DNA of 64,000 nucleotides, taken from assembly GCA_016703335.1 (NCBI GenBank), contig JADJCG010000002.1, positions 248,001 through 312,000 on the forward strand, given 5' to 3'. This document shows positions 54,782 through 63,854 of the stretch, piece by piece. Under the pieces are notes generated by a model that made no database searches, was not told where the DNA came from, and worked only from the letters and a program-made list of their open reading frames with translations. The DNA comes from Caulobacteraceae bacterium. Lineage in GTDB: Bacteria > Pseudomonadota > Alphaproteobacteria > Caulobacterales > Aquidulcibacteraceae. How positions within the stretch are numbered: the first letter of the stretch is position 1; every line of letters begins with the position of its first letter. The position numbers and the translations under genes were made by a program.

Positions 54782-55304
54782 CAACACTCTCATCGAGCCC
54801 GGCTCGTTCGAAGGCCTGCATCGCCTCTGCGCATTTGGCAAGCGCGCGGGAGAGATAGCGCGGCACGCTGTGGCGGGGAATGCCAAGCCGTTTGCCGATC
54901 TCCTCGTGCGACAGGCCCTTCAATTTGAACATGACGACGGCCAAGCGCTCCTTCTTCGGCAGCGCCAGAAACGCGCCCGTCATATGGGCGAAGCGCTCGC
55001 CCTCGATGAGCATCTGCTCGGGCGTCAAACCGCCACCGACGCCCAGCCGATCCAGTTCGCCTTCGTCTACGAAGGAGAGGCCGCCGCGCTCGTGCTTGCG
55101 TAATTCATCGATCGCCAAATTGCGGGTGATGCGCGCAAGATATGCCCGCGGCTCTTCGATCTCGGCCTCGTCCACCTCCAGCATCTTCGTGAAAGCGGCC
55201 TGGACCACATCCTCAGCGGCGATGCGCCCGCGGAAGCGCCGGAGCCGCCGCAGCAGGCGAGGGCCCTCAGTGGCAAAGAGGCGGGCGAGATCAGCCGGCT
55301 TCAC
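54747..55304 (-). CDS. ECF sigma factor, FecI type
   Basis: A 185-residue sigma factor from GTG 55304 behind GGGAGG. Region 2 is LLRRLRRFRGRIAAEDVVQA to EPRAYLARITRNLAIDELRK, and region 4 is LPKKERLAVVMFKLKGLSHE, EIGKRLGIPRHSVPRYLSRA. With FecR and an STN receptor it forms a surface-signalling system, probably activating the receptor/isopeptidase operon. The frame is open to 55355, but the upstream hypothetical gene occupies that region. Confidence 0.93.
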   Translation of the reverse strand: MKPADLARLFATEGPRLLRRLRRFRGRIAAEDVVQAAFTKMLEVDEAEIEEPRAYLARITRNLAIDELRKHERGGLSFVDEGELDRLGVGGGLTPEQMLIEGERFAHMTGAFLALPKKERLAVVMFKLKGLSHEEIGKRLGIPRHSVPRYLSRALAKCAEAMQAFERAGLDESVDDQPKGEADRT

Positions 55305-55644
55305 CGAACGCCTCCCGGAGTTCCAGAAGCCGAGCAACCAGCCGGTCGAGTTCACTCACATGGAAGGTCTCGACCAGACCAACGGTTTCTGATCCCTCTC
55401 GCTCGCCATAGACCAGTCCGGCCCAGACGAAGTCGCCCTCAGCCAGCATTGTTGCGAGAGCGGTGTGATCTGCCGTGGCCGCGTGATCAACGCAGCGGAT
55501 GACGGCAACGCGCCCTGTGTGGAGCGCCACGGCCACATCGGTGGCGCGGGCCGTGCCCAGCACTCGGGCGAGCGACCGAAAACCGCTGCTGCGCAGCCCT
55601 TTGTCCAGCGCCTCGACGCACGTCGGGACCAAATCCGATGCCAT
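55291..55644 (-). CDS. Hypothetical protein upstream of the sigma factor
   Basis: A 117-residue protein from ATG 55644, with an alternative ATG at 55653. It overlaps the sigma gene start by 14 bases, so the two are co-translated. The alternating alpha/beta pattern (ATDVAVALHTGRVAVIRCVD, DFVWAGLVYGEREGSETVGL, VETFHVSELDRLVARLLEL) suggests a small nuclease-like or ligand-binding fold. No family is recognised. Confidence 0.6.
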   Translation of the reverse strand: MASDLVPTCVEALDKGLRSSGFRSLARVLGTARATDVAVALHTGRVAVIRCVDHAATADHTALATMLAEGDFVWAGLVYGEREGSETVGLVETFHVSELDRLVARLLELREAFGEAG

Positions 55645-55740
55645 GTGGCCCATGGCTCGGAGTCTAGTTGATCCCTCTTCGGGATCAACCTGAAACCTGC
55701 TTACCCGGGATGCCCACCGCGAAAGCTGCGGGAGGGCCGG

Positions 55741-56001
55741 GTGGCGTCAACTTTGCGAGATCCGCGCTACCGAGCAATCGTTGCTCGGCTTATCGCTTTG
55801 CGCAAAGACGCTGGGCTGAATCAACGCGAGTTGGCCACGTTACTTGAGAAGCCGCAATCCTATGTGGCCAAGGTCGAGTTGCACGAACGGCGGCTAGACA
55901 TCGTTCAGTTTGTTGAATGGCTGCGCGCCCTCGAAATCGATGAACGAAAATTCTTCGCCGATGTCTTGAAGGACATCCCCGTACAAAAACGGAAGCGGTG
56001 A
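55741..56001 (+). CDS. XRE family HTH protein
   Basis: An 86-residue lambda-repressor-type DNA-binding protein starting at GTG 55741: VARLIALRKDAGLNQRELAT, LLEKPQSYVAKVELHERRLD, IVQFVEWLRALEID. It has no ligand domain. It lies at the border of the lasso region and the accessory genes downstream, so it may regulate either. Confidence 0.85.
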   Translation: MASTLRDPRYRAIVARLIALRKDAGLNQRELATLLEKPQSYVAKVELHERRLDIVQFVEWLRALEIDERKFFADVLKDIPVQKRKR

Positions 56002-56171
56002 ACAGCGCTCCGGGGCATTTTCCGAAGTAAAAGACCGGTGCTGCATCGGCCAAAGCGGACGCAAGGAAGACCCGCCGGGCGCCCTTGTAAAGGCGTGGCG
56101 GTGTTTTCGATTTAGCCAGACCTGCGATCCGAGTCGCTGCTATAATCGGGCGGTGTTGATGGGAGCGCACT

Positions 56172-56783
56172 TTGGCCTTCTTTTCGAACGAAACCGACAT
56201 TGAGGCACCGTGGCCCTCACTCACCGAACCGGTGCTAGTGCTGGGTGAAAAGTGGTCGTCCGCGCACTTTGACGCCTTGTGCGTCGAGGACCGTTCGGCG
56301 GTGGCCGACGGTTTCTGGGAGATCGCCGATCTCGTCGCGAGTGAGTGGCTCGCTGATAAGACGCGTCGGCCATACTCTCGGATCGCGGCGGCCAAGAGTT
56401 TGCCGTTGCTGTTCCTCTATCGTCATGCGCTTGAGGCCACCATGAAAGCGATGCTGGCCGATTATTCCGAGGAGGGCGAGGTTCAGATTGCTGCCTACGG
56501 ACATAATCTGCCGCGTTTGTGGGCCAGGTGCCGCGCGTTGTTATGGCCGCACGACGATGCTCCCGGCGACGACTTGGTCGCGGCAGAGCGAGCAATTTGG
56601 GCTTTCCACGATGTCGATCCGCACAACGACGCTTTCCGCTATTCGCACGATCGCAAAGGGAGGCTGATCGAGCGTCGCCGCGAGAGCATTGACGTGAGCG
56701 CGCTGCGGCAGGCAATGCAGGGCGTCGCGAACTTCTTTGACTGCGCTGACAGCGAGCTACACCTGCAACGACACGGTTACTGA
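56172..56783 (+). CDS. HEPN-like helical protein
   Basis: A 203-residue protein starting at TTG 56172. It is all-helical: LPLLFLYRHALEATMKAMLA, GHNLPRLWARCRALLWP, FHDVDPHNDAFRYSHDRKGR, SALRQAMQGVANFF. The arrangement LYRHALEATMKAML with GHNL and a late FRYSHD resembles HEPN-type proteins of toxin or abortive-infection systems. A strict RxxxxH RNase motif is not certain. Next to the nuclease operon it could be an effector, but this is inference. Confidence 0.55.
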   Translation: MAFFSNETDIEAPWPSLTEPVLVLGEKWSSAHFDALCVEDRSAVADGFWEIADLVASEWLADKTRRPYSRIAAAKSLPLLFLYRHALEATMKAMLADYSEEGEVQIAAYGHNLPRLWARCRALLWPHDDAPGDDLVAAERAIWAFHDVDPHNDAFRYSHDRKGRLIERRRESIDVSALRQAMQGVANFFDCADSELHLQRHGY

Positions 56784-56799
56784 CGTTCGCGCCGGTGCC

Positions 56800-59700
56800 C
56801 TAAGGTTCGCTAGTGTCCTGTTCGATGGCGGTTGCGAGTGCGCCGACCAGATAGCAACGTGAATCCGGGTCAGAAGGCGGCGCAAACATCATCGGCTGCG
56901 GCGCAGAGAAGACGACCGCGCCGCGCATGTGCGCATCCTCTGGGAGTCCCACGCCCGCAAAGTGGTGCCGGTGTGCTGGCGCATGAATGCGACCCGGTTC
57001 AAATGCCTTTGAAGCTTTGTCACCTTGCCGGGTGCGCGTTCGCCTGGCGAGAAGTCGCGAATCCGGTCGGCGACCTCAGCAACAGTCCGGGAAAGACTCA
57101 GGTCCTTTGCTTCAACCAACCAGAGAATTTTTCCGCCGGGGCGCCAAGCCACCACGTCTATGTCCCCGAGCGATGGAATGTTCTTGGTCTTAGCCAACGC
57201 TCCCGGGCGAATATTGGCGCGCGCTTTGAGTCCGCGCTGTTCGAGATAACTCGCCACTTCGATATTGAACGCATCACCCAGTTTATGGCCGGCGCGCCCC
57301 ACCCACGAACGCATTTCCGCCGATGACCAATAGTCCTGAGATAAGCGGCCTTCCCACGCGGCGTCAATTTGGTATCGGATCGCCTCTTCAATGAGGATAG
57401 GCGCGCACACGACTTCGGCGCTTTCATCGCGCTCCAACTCAACGATTGGACGCGCGGCGAGTGCGAGCCTCCGGCCGAAACGCCAAGGCTCGATGTCGCT
57501 TTGCCTTAGGCCCTTTGGCGCTTTCTCCCACCTGGGCCGTACGCGCAGCAGCAGGCGCTCGAGAACACGTTGCGCGGCCTCTCTCGGTACGCTCGCGTCA
57601 CGCACGATGAGGCTCTCGACGATCGAACGAGGCAGCGTAATTGAGACGCTGCCGGCCTCGAGGCAAGCCCTGGTGAGTGTTTGCGGGATCTCAATGGCGC
57701 TTCGATGCTGACGCCGAACTCGGCTTCGACCGCGCGCTTGAAGAGCGGATCGACATCCGGCGCTTCGGCAGGCACGTCAGGACGCCGGGCAATCTGAAAA
57801 TCGACGTGCGCGTCGCTCATCATCTTGCTCATCGGTGTCTGGATGACGTCGCTAAATTCACGCCGTGTCAGCACGTCGCCGCCAGGGCTGAAGGTGATGG
57901 ACGGCGGCGTCAGGCCAGCTTCGATCTCATTGGCGGTCTCGGCGAGATGGACCAGCGTCGAGGCAGCGGTCATGAGTTCGATCATGTCCGCAGCGCCCGG
58001 TACCAGGCGACCCTTCGGCCGCGTTTGCGCCGCGGCCATTTCCGCAACAATGCGGGAGCTCATGCGTACGGCATTGATCCGTAAGGTCTGCTCGTACGCC
58101 ACGCGTCGAACATCTGGCGTGTCGCCATGGAGCCCGAGCTGCGCGCGGTAGGAACGCCGCCAGGCTTCCTCCTCATATGTAGCAGATTGGCCGGCTTCGA
58201 GCGCGGCGCGGATGATGTCCTCGCGTCTGTAGGTGCGCACAATCTTGTTGAGCGCCGTTCCCATATTCGAAACCATGGTGTGTAGAGCTTGCACGCAAGC
58301 CTCTACGCCCTGGATGCGCTGACCCGGCATCGGTCCGCCCAGTAGCGTATCAAGATTGGTCTTGGCGAGAGATTCGGCCGAGGAGCTGATTGGGTCGAAG
58401 CGGCGCGAGCGCGAGCCGATGATGTCGCGCGCCGTTACGGCCGCAACGGCGCGGAGATGACGAGCATCAGGGCCGCCGACGGTGCGGTTGGCGATTTCAA
58501 AGGAATCGATATCGGCCCCGGTAAGTGAAGCCATACCGTCCGCGAGCGCGCCGACGAGGGCGCGTTCTGCCACGTTGTCTTCGCATCTCAAGAATGCGTT
58601 CCATTCGGGACCGCAGGTCAGGACGATGCAATTGATGCTGCAATCGACGAACGGTTCGAGCAAGTCCGGAGTGCAATCGCTCCTCCGGCGGTTCGCCCCA
58701 ATCGCCCTCGGATTCGATGATGTGAAGCCGGACTGAAAACGGTGAGGCGGGTAGGGCGGCGTGGCGATCGTCTTCCAGCACCCGGATAAGGCGTGCAGCC
58801 CAATCCATCACCGCGCTCCAGACCTGATAGCTCCAACCCAAAGAGCTGCGGCTGCGTTCGGCGTCGACCAGAATCCAGCAGGGCGCCCCGGCGTCCACCG
58901 CTCCCATGAAGCGGGTTGATCGGATCGCGCCGATCGACACGTATTGGCGATCGCTTGCAGCATTCGGGAAATAGGTGTCGGCCTGTTTTCGCAGCACACG
59001 GTCAAACCCGCCCACGGGCATTGGCAGGCTCCGTGATCCGAGACGCTCTTGCGCCGCGACACGGGCGGCCGCCACTTCACCTGGAGAGAGCATGATGGGA
59101 TCGCCGGGTCGCAGGCGTATTGCGTGCTCCGGGATGAGCTGATGCCTGTTCTCAATCCACCAGCTGAAGAGGTTCAGGACGCCGTTAACGTAGCCTAGCC
59201 GAAACCCGCGACCCGCCATCACGCGTTCGAGCGTCAGAAGCCGCCAGAGATCGACGATGTTGCCGGACTTGTTGGCGCCAATAGTTGCAAAGTCAGCGCA
59301 ATCGGCGCCGCAAAGATCCCATCCGCGCGGCAGACGGCCAGGTCCAGGCATGCTCATTGCGCGGCCCCAGCCACAGCCCATAACCAGAGTCAGACCCTGG
59401 CGATAATCGCCTTCCTTCTTGGCGTTGGCGTGCGCAATCCGGATCGCGTGACGAAGCATGCGCGACAGCGCGCGTGCGCCCTTCGTGGGCTTTAGAATGT
59501 CGCCCGGCGCGAACCCGTCCGCTACCGCGAATATGTGCACCCACCGGCCCGGTTCGATCTGGATCACTGCGGTTCGAATGGCGAACTCGCCAACTTGCTG
59601 CGCCGGCGCGTCGATCGGCATACGCATCAATCTTGTCTCGTCGACGCGTTCGAGTGCTTCGCGTAGCAATGCTCGCTGAAAATATTTTGCGCCCGCGTCG

Positions 59701-60523
59701 CGAGCAAATTGCGCGAGGCGGAGGCGAATAGCCGTCGCAAGTGCACCGGGCGAGACAATGATTAACGCACCGTCATCGCCTAAGAGTAACGGCTTACGGT
59801 CGAACACCGTACCACCTGGACGTCGGCGCAACGCACCGACATGCTCGCGCGGCTTCGCGGTGAAGGGCGCGAGGTCCTCGATGCTCATGCCCATCGCTGC
59901 CAAGCGCCTCCGGTCGAACGTCACGATGGCGCGGAGACGACGTTGCTCGCGCTCCGATGGGACCCGAACCGTTCCGCCGTAATCGCCGTCGCCCACCTCA
60001 CCTGGAGCAACACCAGCGGTGCGGGGCGATGGCGTCCATAACTGCAACAAACGATAGACGTCGCGCGCTGCCTCTTCGCGGCCCAAGCCGTCCGGCGCCG
60101 CCTCACTCGCTGACAAAAGGGTCTCTCGATGTGGAAGGCCGCATGATCCCAGGCGCCGCCAATAAGAACGAACTCGCCGTTCTCAGTGACCACGCGTGCG
60201 GCGAAGGGATCCTCAGGCGGGTCTTCAAGTCTTGAGACACGACTTTCATGTGCGAAATGATTGAGTGTTCGATCTAGTTCACTGTGTGTCGGCAAATCGG
60301 AACGGCGCCCGATCGCCTCGATCGCGCGAGAGTACATCTCGATGCGCTCGACATTGGCCTGCCAACGGGGATCGCTCATCATGCCGCTTAGCAACGCCAC
60401 GGTGTCGACTGGAAGCGCTTGGAGCCGCTCGCGCAGTTCGGGTGAAAACTCAAACATCTGCGCCGGCGTCTGCGGGAGCCTGAACAAACCTTCCAACAAG
60501 GCGGCGACCGCGGTCTCTGTCAT
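56800..60523 (-). CDS. Large protein with C-terminal PD-(D/E)XK nuclease, four frameshifts
   Basis: Five frames joined give one protein of about 1,240 residues. It starts MTETAVAALLEGLFRLPQTP (ATG 60523). Joins lie near 60110 (AAFHIERPF to LSASEAAPDG), near 58660 (GEPPEERLHS to LLEPFVDCSINC), near 57695 (FGVSIEAP to EIPQTLTRACLEAG) and near 56950 (HTGTT to HFAGVGLPEDA, ending DTSEP). The nuclease is IPSLGDIDVVAWRPGGKILW with LVEAKDLS, the D...ExK core. The N-terminal 900 residues match nothing recognised. It overlaps the upstream gene (ATGA). Defence is the leading guess. Confidence 0.68.
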
Positions 60524-61059
60524 CGTGTTGCGCCGGCAGTGAGTTCACGGATGCTCTGATCGGCGGGGGAGACGACGAGCGCACGCGCAAATGCCGTGAC
60601 GGGCAGCGCGCCGATATGGGCCGCTTCGATGACGGGCATAATCGTGTGTCCGTAGGCCTTCTCGTCGCGCCAGCGCTGGATCAATTGCGGCCCCGGGATG
60701 AAGTCCGCCAGATGGGACGTATCGACCTCAATCCAGATCGTTGCTGACCAAGCCTTGATACAAGGGACGAACGTGCGCCAGTCGCTGAGAGGATAGTCAC
60801 GTTCATACGTATCGGGTTCGAAAGGCTCGAACTGGAAGAGGCTGACTCCCCCCAGATGGCGCGCAAAGGGATAGTGCTTCGGCCCCGCGCCCGTCTTCCA
60901 ACGGTCCGCATCATCGATGGACGGTTCTGGCAGAATCGCGCCGCTTAGGAGGATGTCGGCGTAACGATCGTGATGCGTGCAGTGCCATACGACCTTCGAA
61001 ACGATCGAAAGCACGCGAGGGCGAAGCGCGGCAATTGCGTCGATGAGATCCTCTTGCAC
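60520..61059 (-). CDS. Unknown protein, possible ADP-ribosyltransferase-like fold
   Basis: About 179 residues from GTG 61059. The frame is open to 61176, but that would overlap the zinc-ribbon gene. The pattern VVWHCTHHDRYADILLSGAI resembles the H-x-T ... IL-x-G opening of DarT-like and other ART-fold proteins. PFARHLGGVSLFQFEPFEPD, SATIWIEVDTSHLADFI and IMPVIEAAHIGALPVTAFAR follow. The catalytic Glu is not clear. It is translationally coupled to the large nuclease gene, so the two likely act together. The ART assignment is tentative. Confidence 0.5.
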   Translation of the reverse strand: MQEDLIDAIAALRPRVLSIVSKVVWHCTHHDRYADILLSGAILPEPSIDDADRWKTGAGPKHYPFARHLGGVSLFQFEPFEPDTYERDYPLSDWRTFVPCIKAWSATIWIEVDTSHLADFIPGPQLIQRWRDEKAYGHTIMPVIEAAHIGALPVTAFARALVVSPADQSIRELTAGATR

Positions 61060-61106
61060 AACACGCGAATGGTACAGCGAATCGGTTGCTGCCGCCGATT
61101 GAGATT

Positions 61107-61304
61107 TCAGCGCCTGCGCGGCTTTGCGCGCTTGCCCGTTCGCAGATCGATACCGAAATAAACGCCCGAATCGCACCCGTTTCGAAATTCGTCAGCGCTC
61201 AGCACTTGGCCGTGTTGACCGCCGCAAAGCGCACACTTTGGTTCCGCGGTCCCATTGAAGGGCGCGAGCTTTCGACAATCGAAGCATTCGTAGAAGCTAG
61301 CCAT
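61107..61304 (-). CDS. Small zinc-ribbon protein
   Basis: A 65-residue protein from ATG 61304 with two CxxC knuckles (YECFDCRKL and EPKCALCGGQHG), a basic end (GKRAKPRRR) and no other domain. It is the first gene of the leftward operon ahead of the ART-like and nuclease genes. It probably binds nucleic acid or a partner protein. Confidence 0.6.
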   Translation of the reverse strand: MASFYECFDCRKLAPFNGTAEPKCALCGGQHGQVLSADEFRNGCDSGVYFGIDLRTGKRAKPRRR

Positions 61305-61426
61305 CTACCCGTCCTCGATGGATTCTTTGCTCCTTGCGACCTCGCAGCGGAATGGCGCGCCGCCTCCGGCTGGCGCCAAAGGTTGCCAAGCACCCATGTC
61401 CTGCTTGGCTGAAGAGGGACTTCGCG

Positions 61427-62159
61427 ATGCCGATTTCGATCCCTGATATTGATCCCCGCCGCGAAGTGGCGCGCCGAGTCTTTGATGCGTTCGTTTCACA
61501 AGTGCCGATTTTTGGCGGCCCCGCGGTGGCGGTTTGGAGCGTCACGCATCCATCTGAAGCCGAGCAGAAGTGGCAAGCTTGGGCCGGCGATGTCGCCAAC
61601 GCGATCAACAAGATGGAGGAGGTTGTCTCCGCGCTGGTGCCCACCGTGCGGCTCTCGGAGGAGCGGCCGCGCTCGGCTTTTGGCTCAGCCAGAATTCAGC
61701 GCAGGGCCGTCCCGAACCAATTGGGTTTGATCGTCTGGTCGAGGCGTTTCCAGGCGCAACAAACGCGAGTTGCAGGACGCGTGTGGCGAACTGGAGATGC
61801 GGGGATTGGCGAAGACGTCGGCAGCAATTGGCCATCCCGTTCGCATCATATCGCCCCACGTTGAACTCTTCGTTGTGTTCGATCCCTCGACGATTGGATC
61901 AGATCCCCGCCGGGATGCCGCGGAATTGGCGCGCCGCATCATCACACCAGAGTCTCCGCCGGCGGCGCATCAACTGCTGCAGGACCTGAAGTGGGATGTG
62001 CGTCGATTCAACCCCGCCATGCTGCTGGTTGCGGGTTACGTCGCACCGGGTCGGAAGAGTGGCGAGATACATCCCGAATTCGCGGTTCGGTATGTGATGC
62101 CCGATCCGGCTGAGCGGGCGGCGCTCAAGCTGTTCGCGGATTCCGTGCTAGGTGAATGA
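61427..62159 (+). CDS. Hypothetical protein, two frameshifts
   Basis: About 243 residues after joining three frames. The start is MPISIPDIDPRREVARRVFD from ATG 61427. A shift near 61660 leads to AAALGFWLSQNSAQGRPEPI and FDRLVEAFPGAT, and one near 61760 to KRELQDACGELEMRGLAKTS, HVELFVVFDP and RRIITPESPPAAHQLLQDLK. The middle resembles a winged-helix element. It is divergent from the zinc-ribbon gene. No family is recognised. Confidence 0.55.
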
Positions 62160-62249
62160 AACTGAACGGGTTTGCGATTGGAGCGAACGACGTCTGGCCG
62201 TCGCGACCCCTCGGATTTCAGGATTTGATGGGCAATCGTCGAGGCTGCA

Positions 62250-62915
62250 ATGCGCAAAGCGAAGGTGGGTGATTTCGAAGTCGTGCTCGTGTCGCCGAGC
62301 GATGACGTTTCGAAAGGAAGCGCTCCGATTCCGCCAGATCAGAAGGTGTTTAGTCACGACTACAATCTGTCATTGGAGTTCTTTGCGCAAAGCTTATTCG
62401 GCGAGAAGTATCACAAGAGTGTCGACAGGCACGACATGGGGTTCTGGAAGAAGTTCTATGTAGCGACGTTCGAGGTGCTGCAGGCTTCCGTCTTTAGCTC
62501 GATTGGATCCGTCGATCGGGCGCATCGACGAGATATCGAGGAGCACATCGAGAGGTCGCTCAAGTGGATACGAGAAGCCGAGACCAAAGACAAAATCCAC
62601 GGTGCCTTGGTCGTATCTCTATTCAAGCTCACGTTTCTTTTGCTCGGACGGCTTCCGTACGCAGAGAAGGGCAAACGGCGAGACCTCGCAACTTTTCGCA
62701 CGCTGACGTACAGCCAGACTGACGAGCAGCTCAGTTGGCTGCTCCAAGGGTTCGTGCAAAGAAATGCCGTCGAACACGGCTTTCAGGACGTCTTCGACGC
62801 GGACTACGCTTTCCTCCTCTGGACAAAGGAGAACAAACGACAGCGTTCGGATCGAACAGCGTATGTTGAATGGGTACGGACGCAGTTTCCGGAGACTTAC
62901 GCACTGTTTCGCTGA
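62250..62915 (+). CDS. Hypothetical protein
   Basis: A 221-residue protein from ATG 62250 with lower GC and more Lys, Phe and Tyr than its neighbours. Segments include FEVVLVSPSDDVSKGSAPIP, LEFFAQSLFGEKYHKSVDRH, RRDIEEHIERSLKWIREAET and LVVSLFKLTFLLLGRLPYAE. The composition differs from the backbone, consistent with transfer. No motif is decisive. Confidence 0.6.
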   Translation: MRKAKVGDFEVVLVSPSDDVSKGSAPIPPDQKVFSHDYNLSLEFFAQSLFGEKYHKSVDRHDMGFWKKFYVATFEVLQASVFSSIGSVDRAHRRDIEEHIERSLKWIREAETKDKIHGALVVSLFKLTFLLLGRLPYAEKGKRRDLATFRTLTYSQTDEQLSWLLQGFVQRNAVEHGFQDVFDADYAFLLWTKENKRQRSDRTAYVEWVRTQFPETYALFR

Positions 62916-63027
62916 GAGCGCTGCAGCCGTCGCTCGCGTTGACGTCCGCTTTTCGAACGATGAGGGTGATCAGCCGCTTGTGGGAATGATTGAGACCCAG
63001 AACGGCGGCCAACGTCTCGGCTCCAGA

Positions 63028-63231
63028 TCATCCACGCTTGTCGAACCCGCGTCCTTTCAAGCGTGATCCAAACTTCTTCCGCCTTTCATGCTGGCTTATG
63101 GTCTTACCATTGAGCCGCTTCACCTTCGCGATCGCTTTGACGTCCCGAAGCGTCTTCACCTTGTGGCAGGGCACGCACATAAGCTGATCGGGCTTGCCGG
63201 GCTTCAGCGCGTTGTGTGAGATAGAGCCGGT
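63028..63231 (-). pseudogene. C-terminal remnant of an HNH endonuclease
   Basis: The frame SHNALKPGKPDQLMCVPCHK, VKTLRDVKAIAKVKRLNGKT and the end FGSRLKGRGFDKRG match the last third of phage-like HNH endonucleases (LQPLC..CHKxKT...DV...A). The DH/HV part of the motif is missing upstream, and a TGA closes the frame there at the end of the next gene. It is therefore a fragment. Confidence 0.5.
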
Positions 63232-63546
63232 TCACGGCGCGGCTCCATCGGAAGGAGAAGGGAGCCGCTCGATCAAGTGCGCGACGAAACCGACGCTATG
63301 AAACGCCAGTTCGCCGACTTGGCGCCGCCGCTGTTCGATCTCGCCTTCTACGCGGACGACATCACCTTCGCGCAAATGCTGCAGGATCCTCGCTCTAAGC
63401 GCTGGTTCGCGCGCGACGCACAAGACCCAGGCCACGCGTGGCGCTTCATTGTCACGGGTTAGAACGGAAGAAATCGCAAGCGTCAGTTCGTCGGGCGCAG
63501 TTGTCAGCACGCAACCGATCGTGCCGGTAACGGAAAACGAGAGCAT
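63232..63546 (-). CDS. OB-fold (SSB-like) protein
   Basis: About 104 residues from ATG 63546: MLSFSVTGTIGCVLTTAPDE, TLAISSVLTRDNEAPRVAWV, ILQHLREGDVVRVEGEIEQR, and a last strand AFHSVGFVAHLIERL. The strand order is that of SSB and related single-stranded DNA-binding proteins. It lacks an acidic tail. It differs from the other SSB-like gene at 37163-37501. Confidence 0.55.
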   Translation of the reverse strand: MLSFSVTGTIGCVLTTAPDELTLAISSVLTRDNEAPRVAWVLCVAREPALRARILQHLREGDVVRVEGEIEQRRRQVGELAFHSVGFVAHLIERLPSPSDGAAP

Positions 63547-63854
63547 CGGAACGAGCCCAGCCGGGATGCGCCGGCGGCGCGCCGCGAGCTGTCCCCGCGA
63601 CGCTTGCCCCGAGCGCACGCGGGAAGAGGGCGGGCGCAAGGGCGCGCATTAAGCGCCCGAAGGCTTGGCCCTTGCGCGCGCACGACCGCGTGCGACTAGT
63701 TCGGCGTCGCGGGGTTGCGCCGCGCACGTCAACGCTTCGTTGCTGATTGTCGTCGTTCGAATTGAGTCAGCTCGTGCCTTACCGCGCAGAGCGGGGAGGG
63801 GTAAAATCAGCGATTCGGTGTGATTTGTGCGCCGCCAGTCAACAGGCAAACGAC
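63547..63854. other. 308-base gene-free stretch
   Basis: Only short overlapping frames of Arg-rich composition are present on both strands. No ribosome site or family motif is seen. It may hold the promoters of the divergent genes on either side. Confidence 0.4.
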
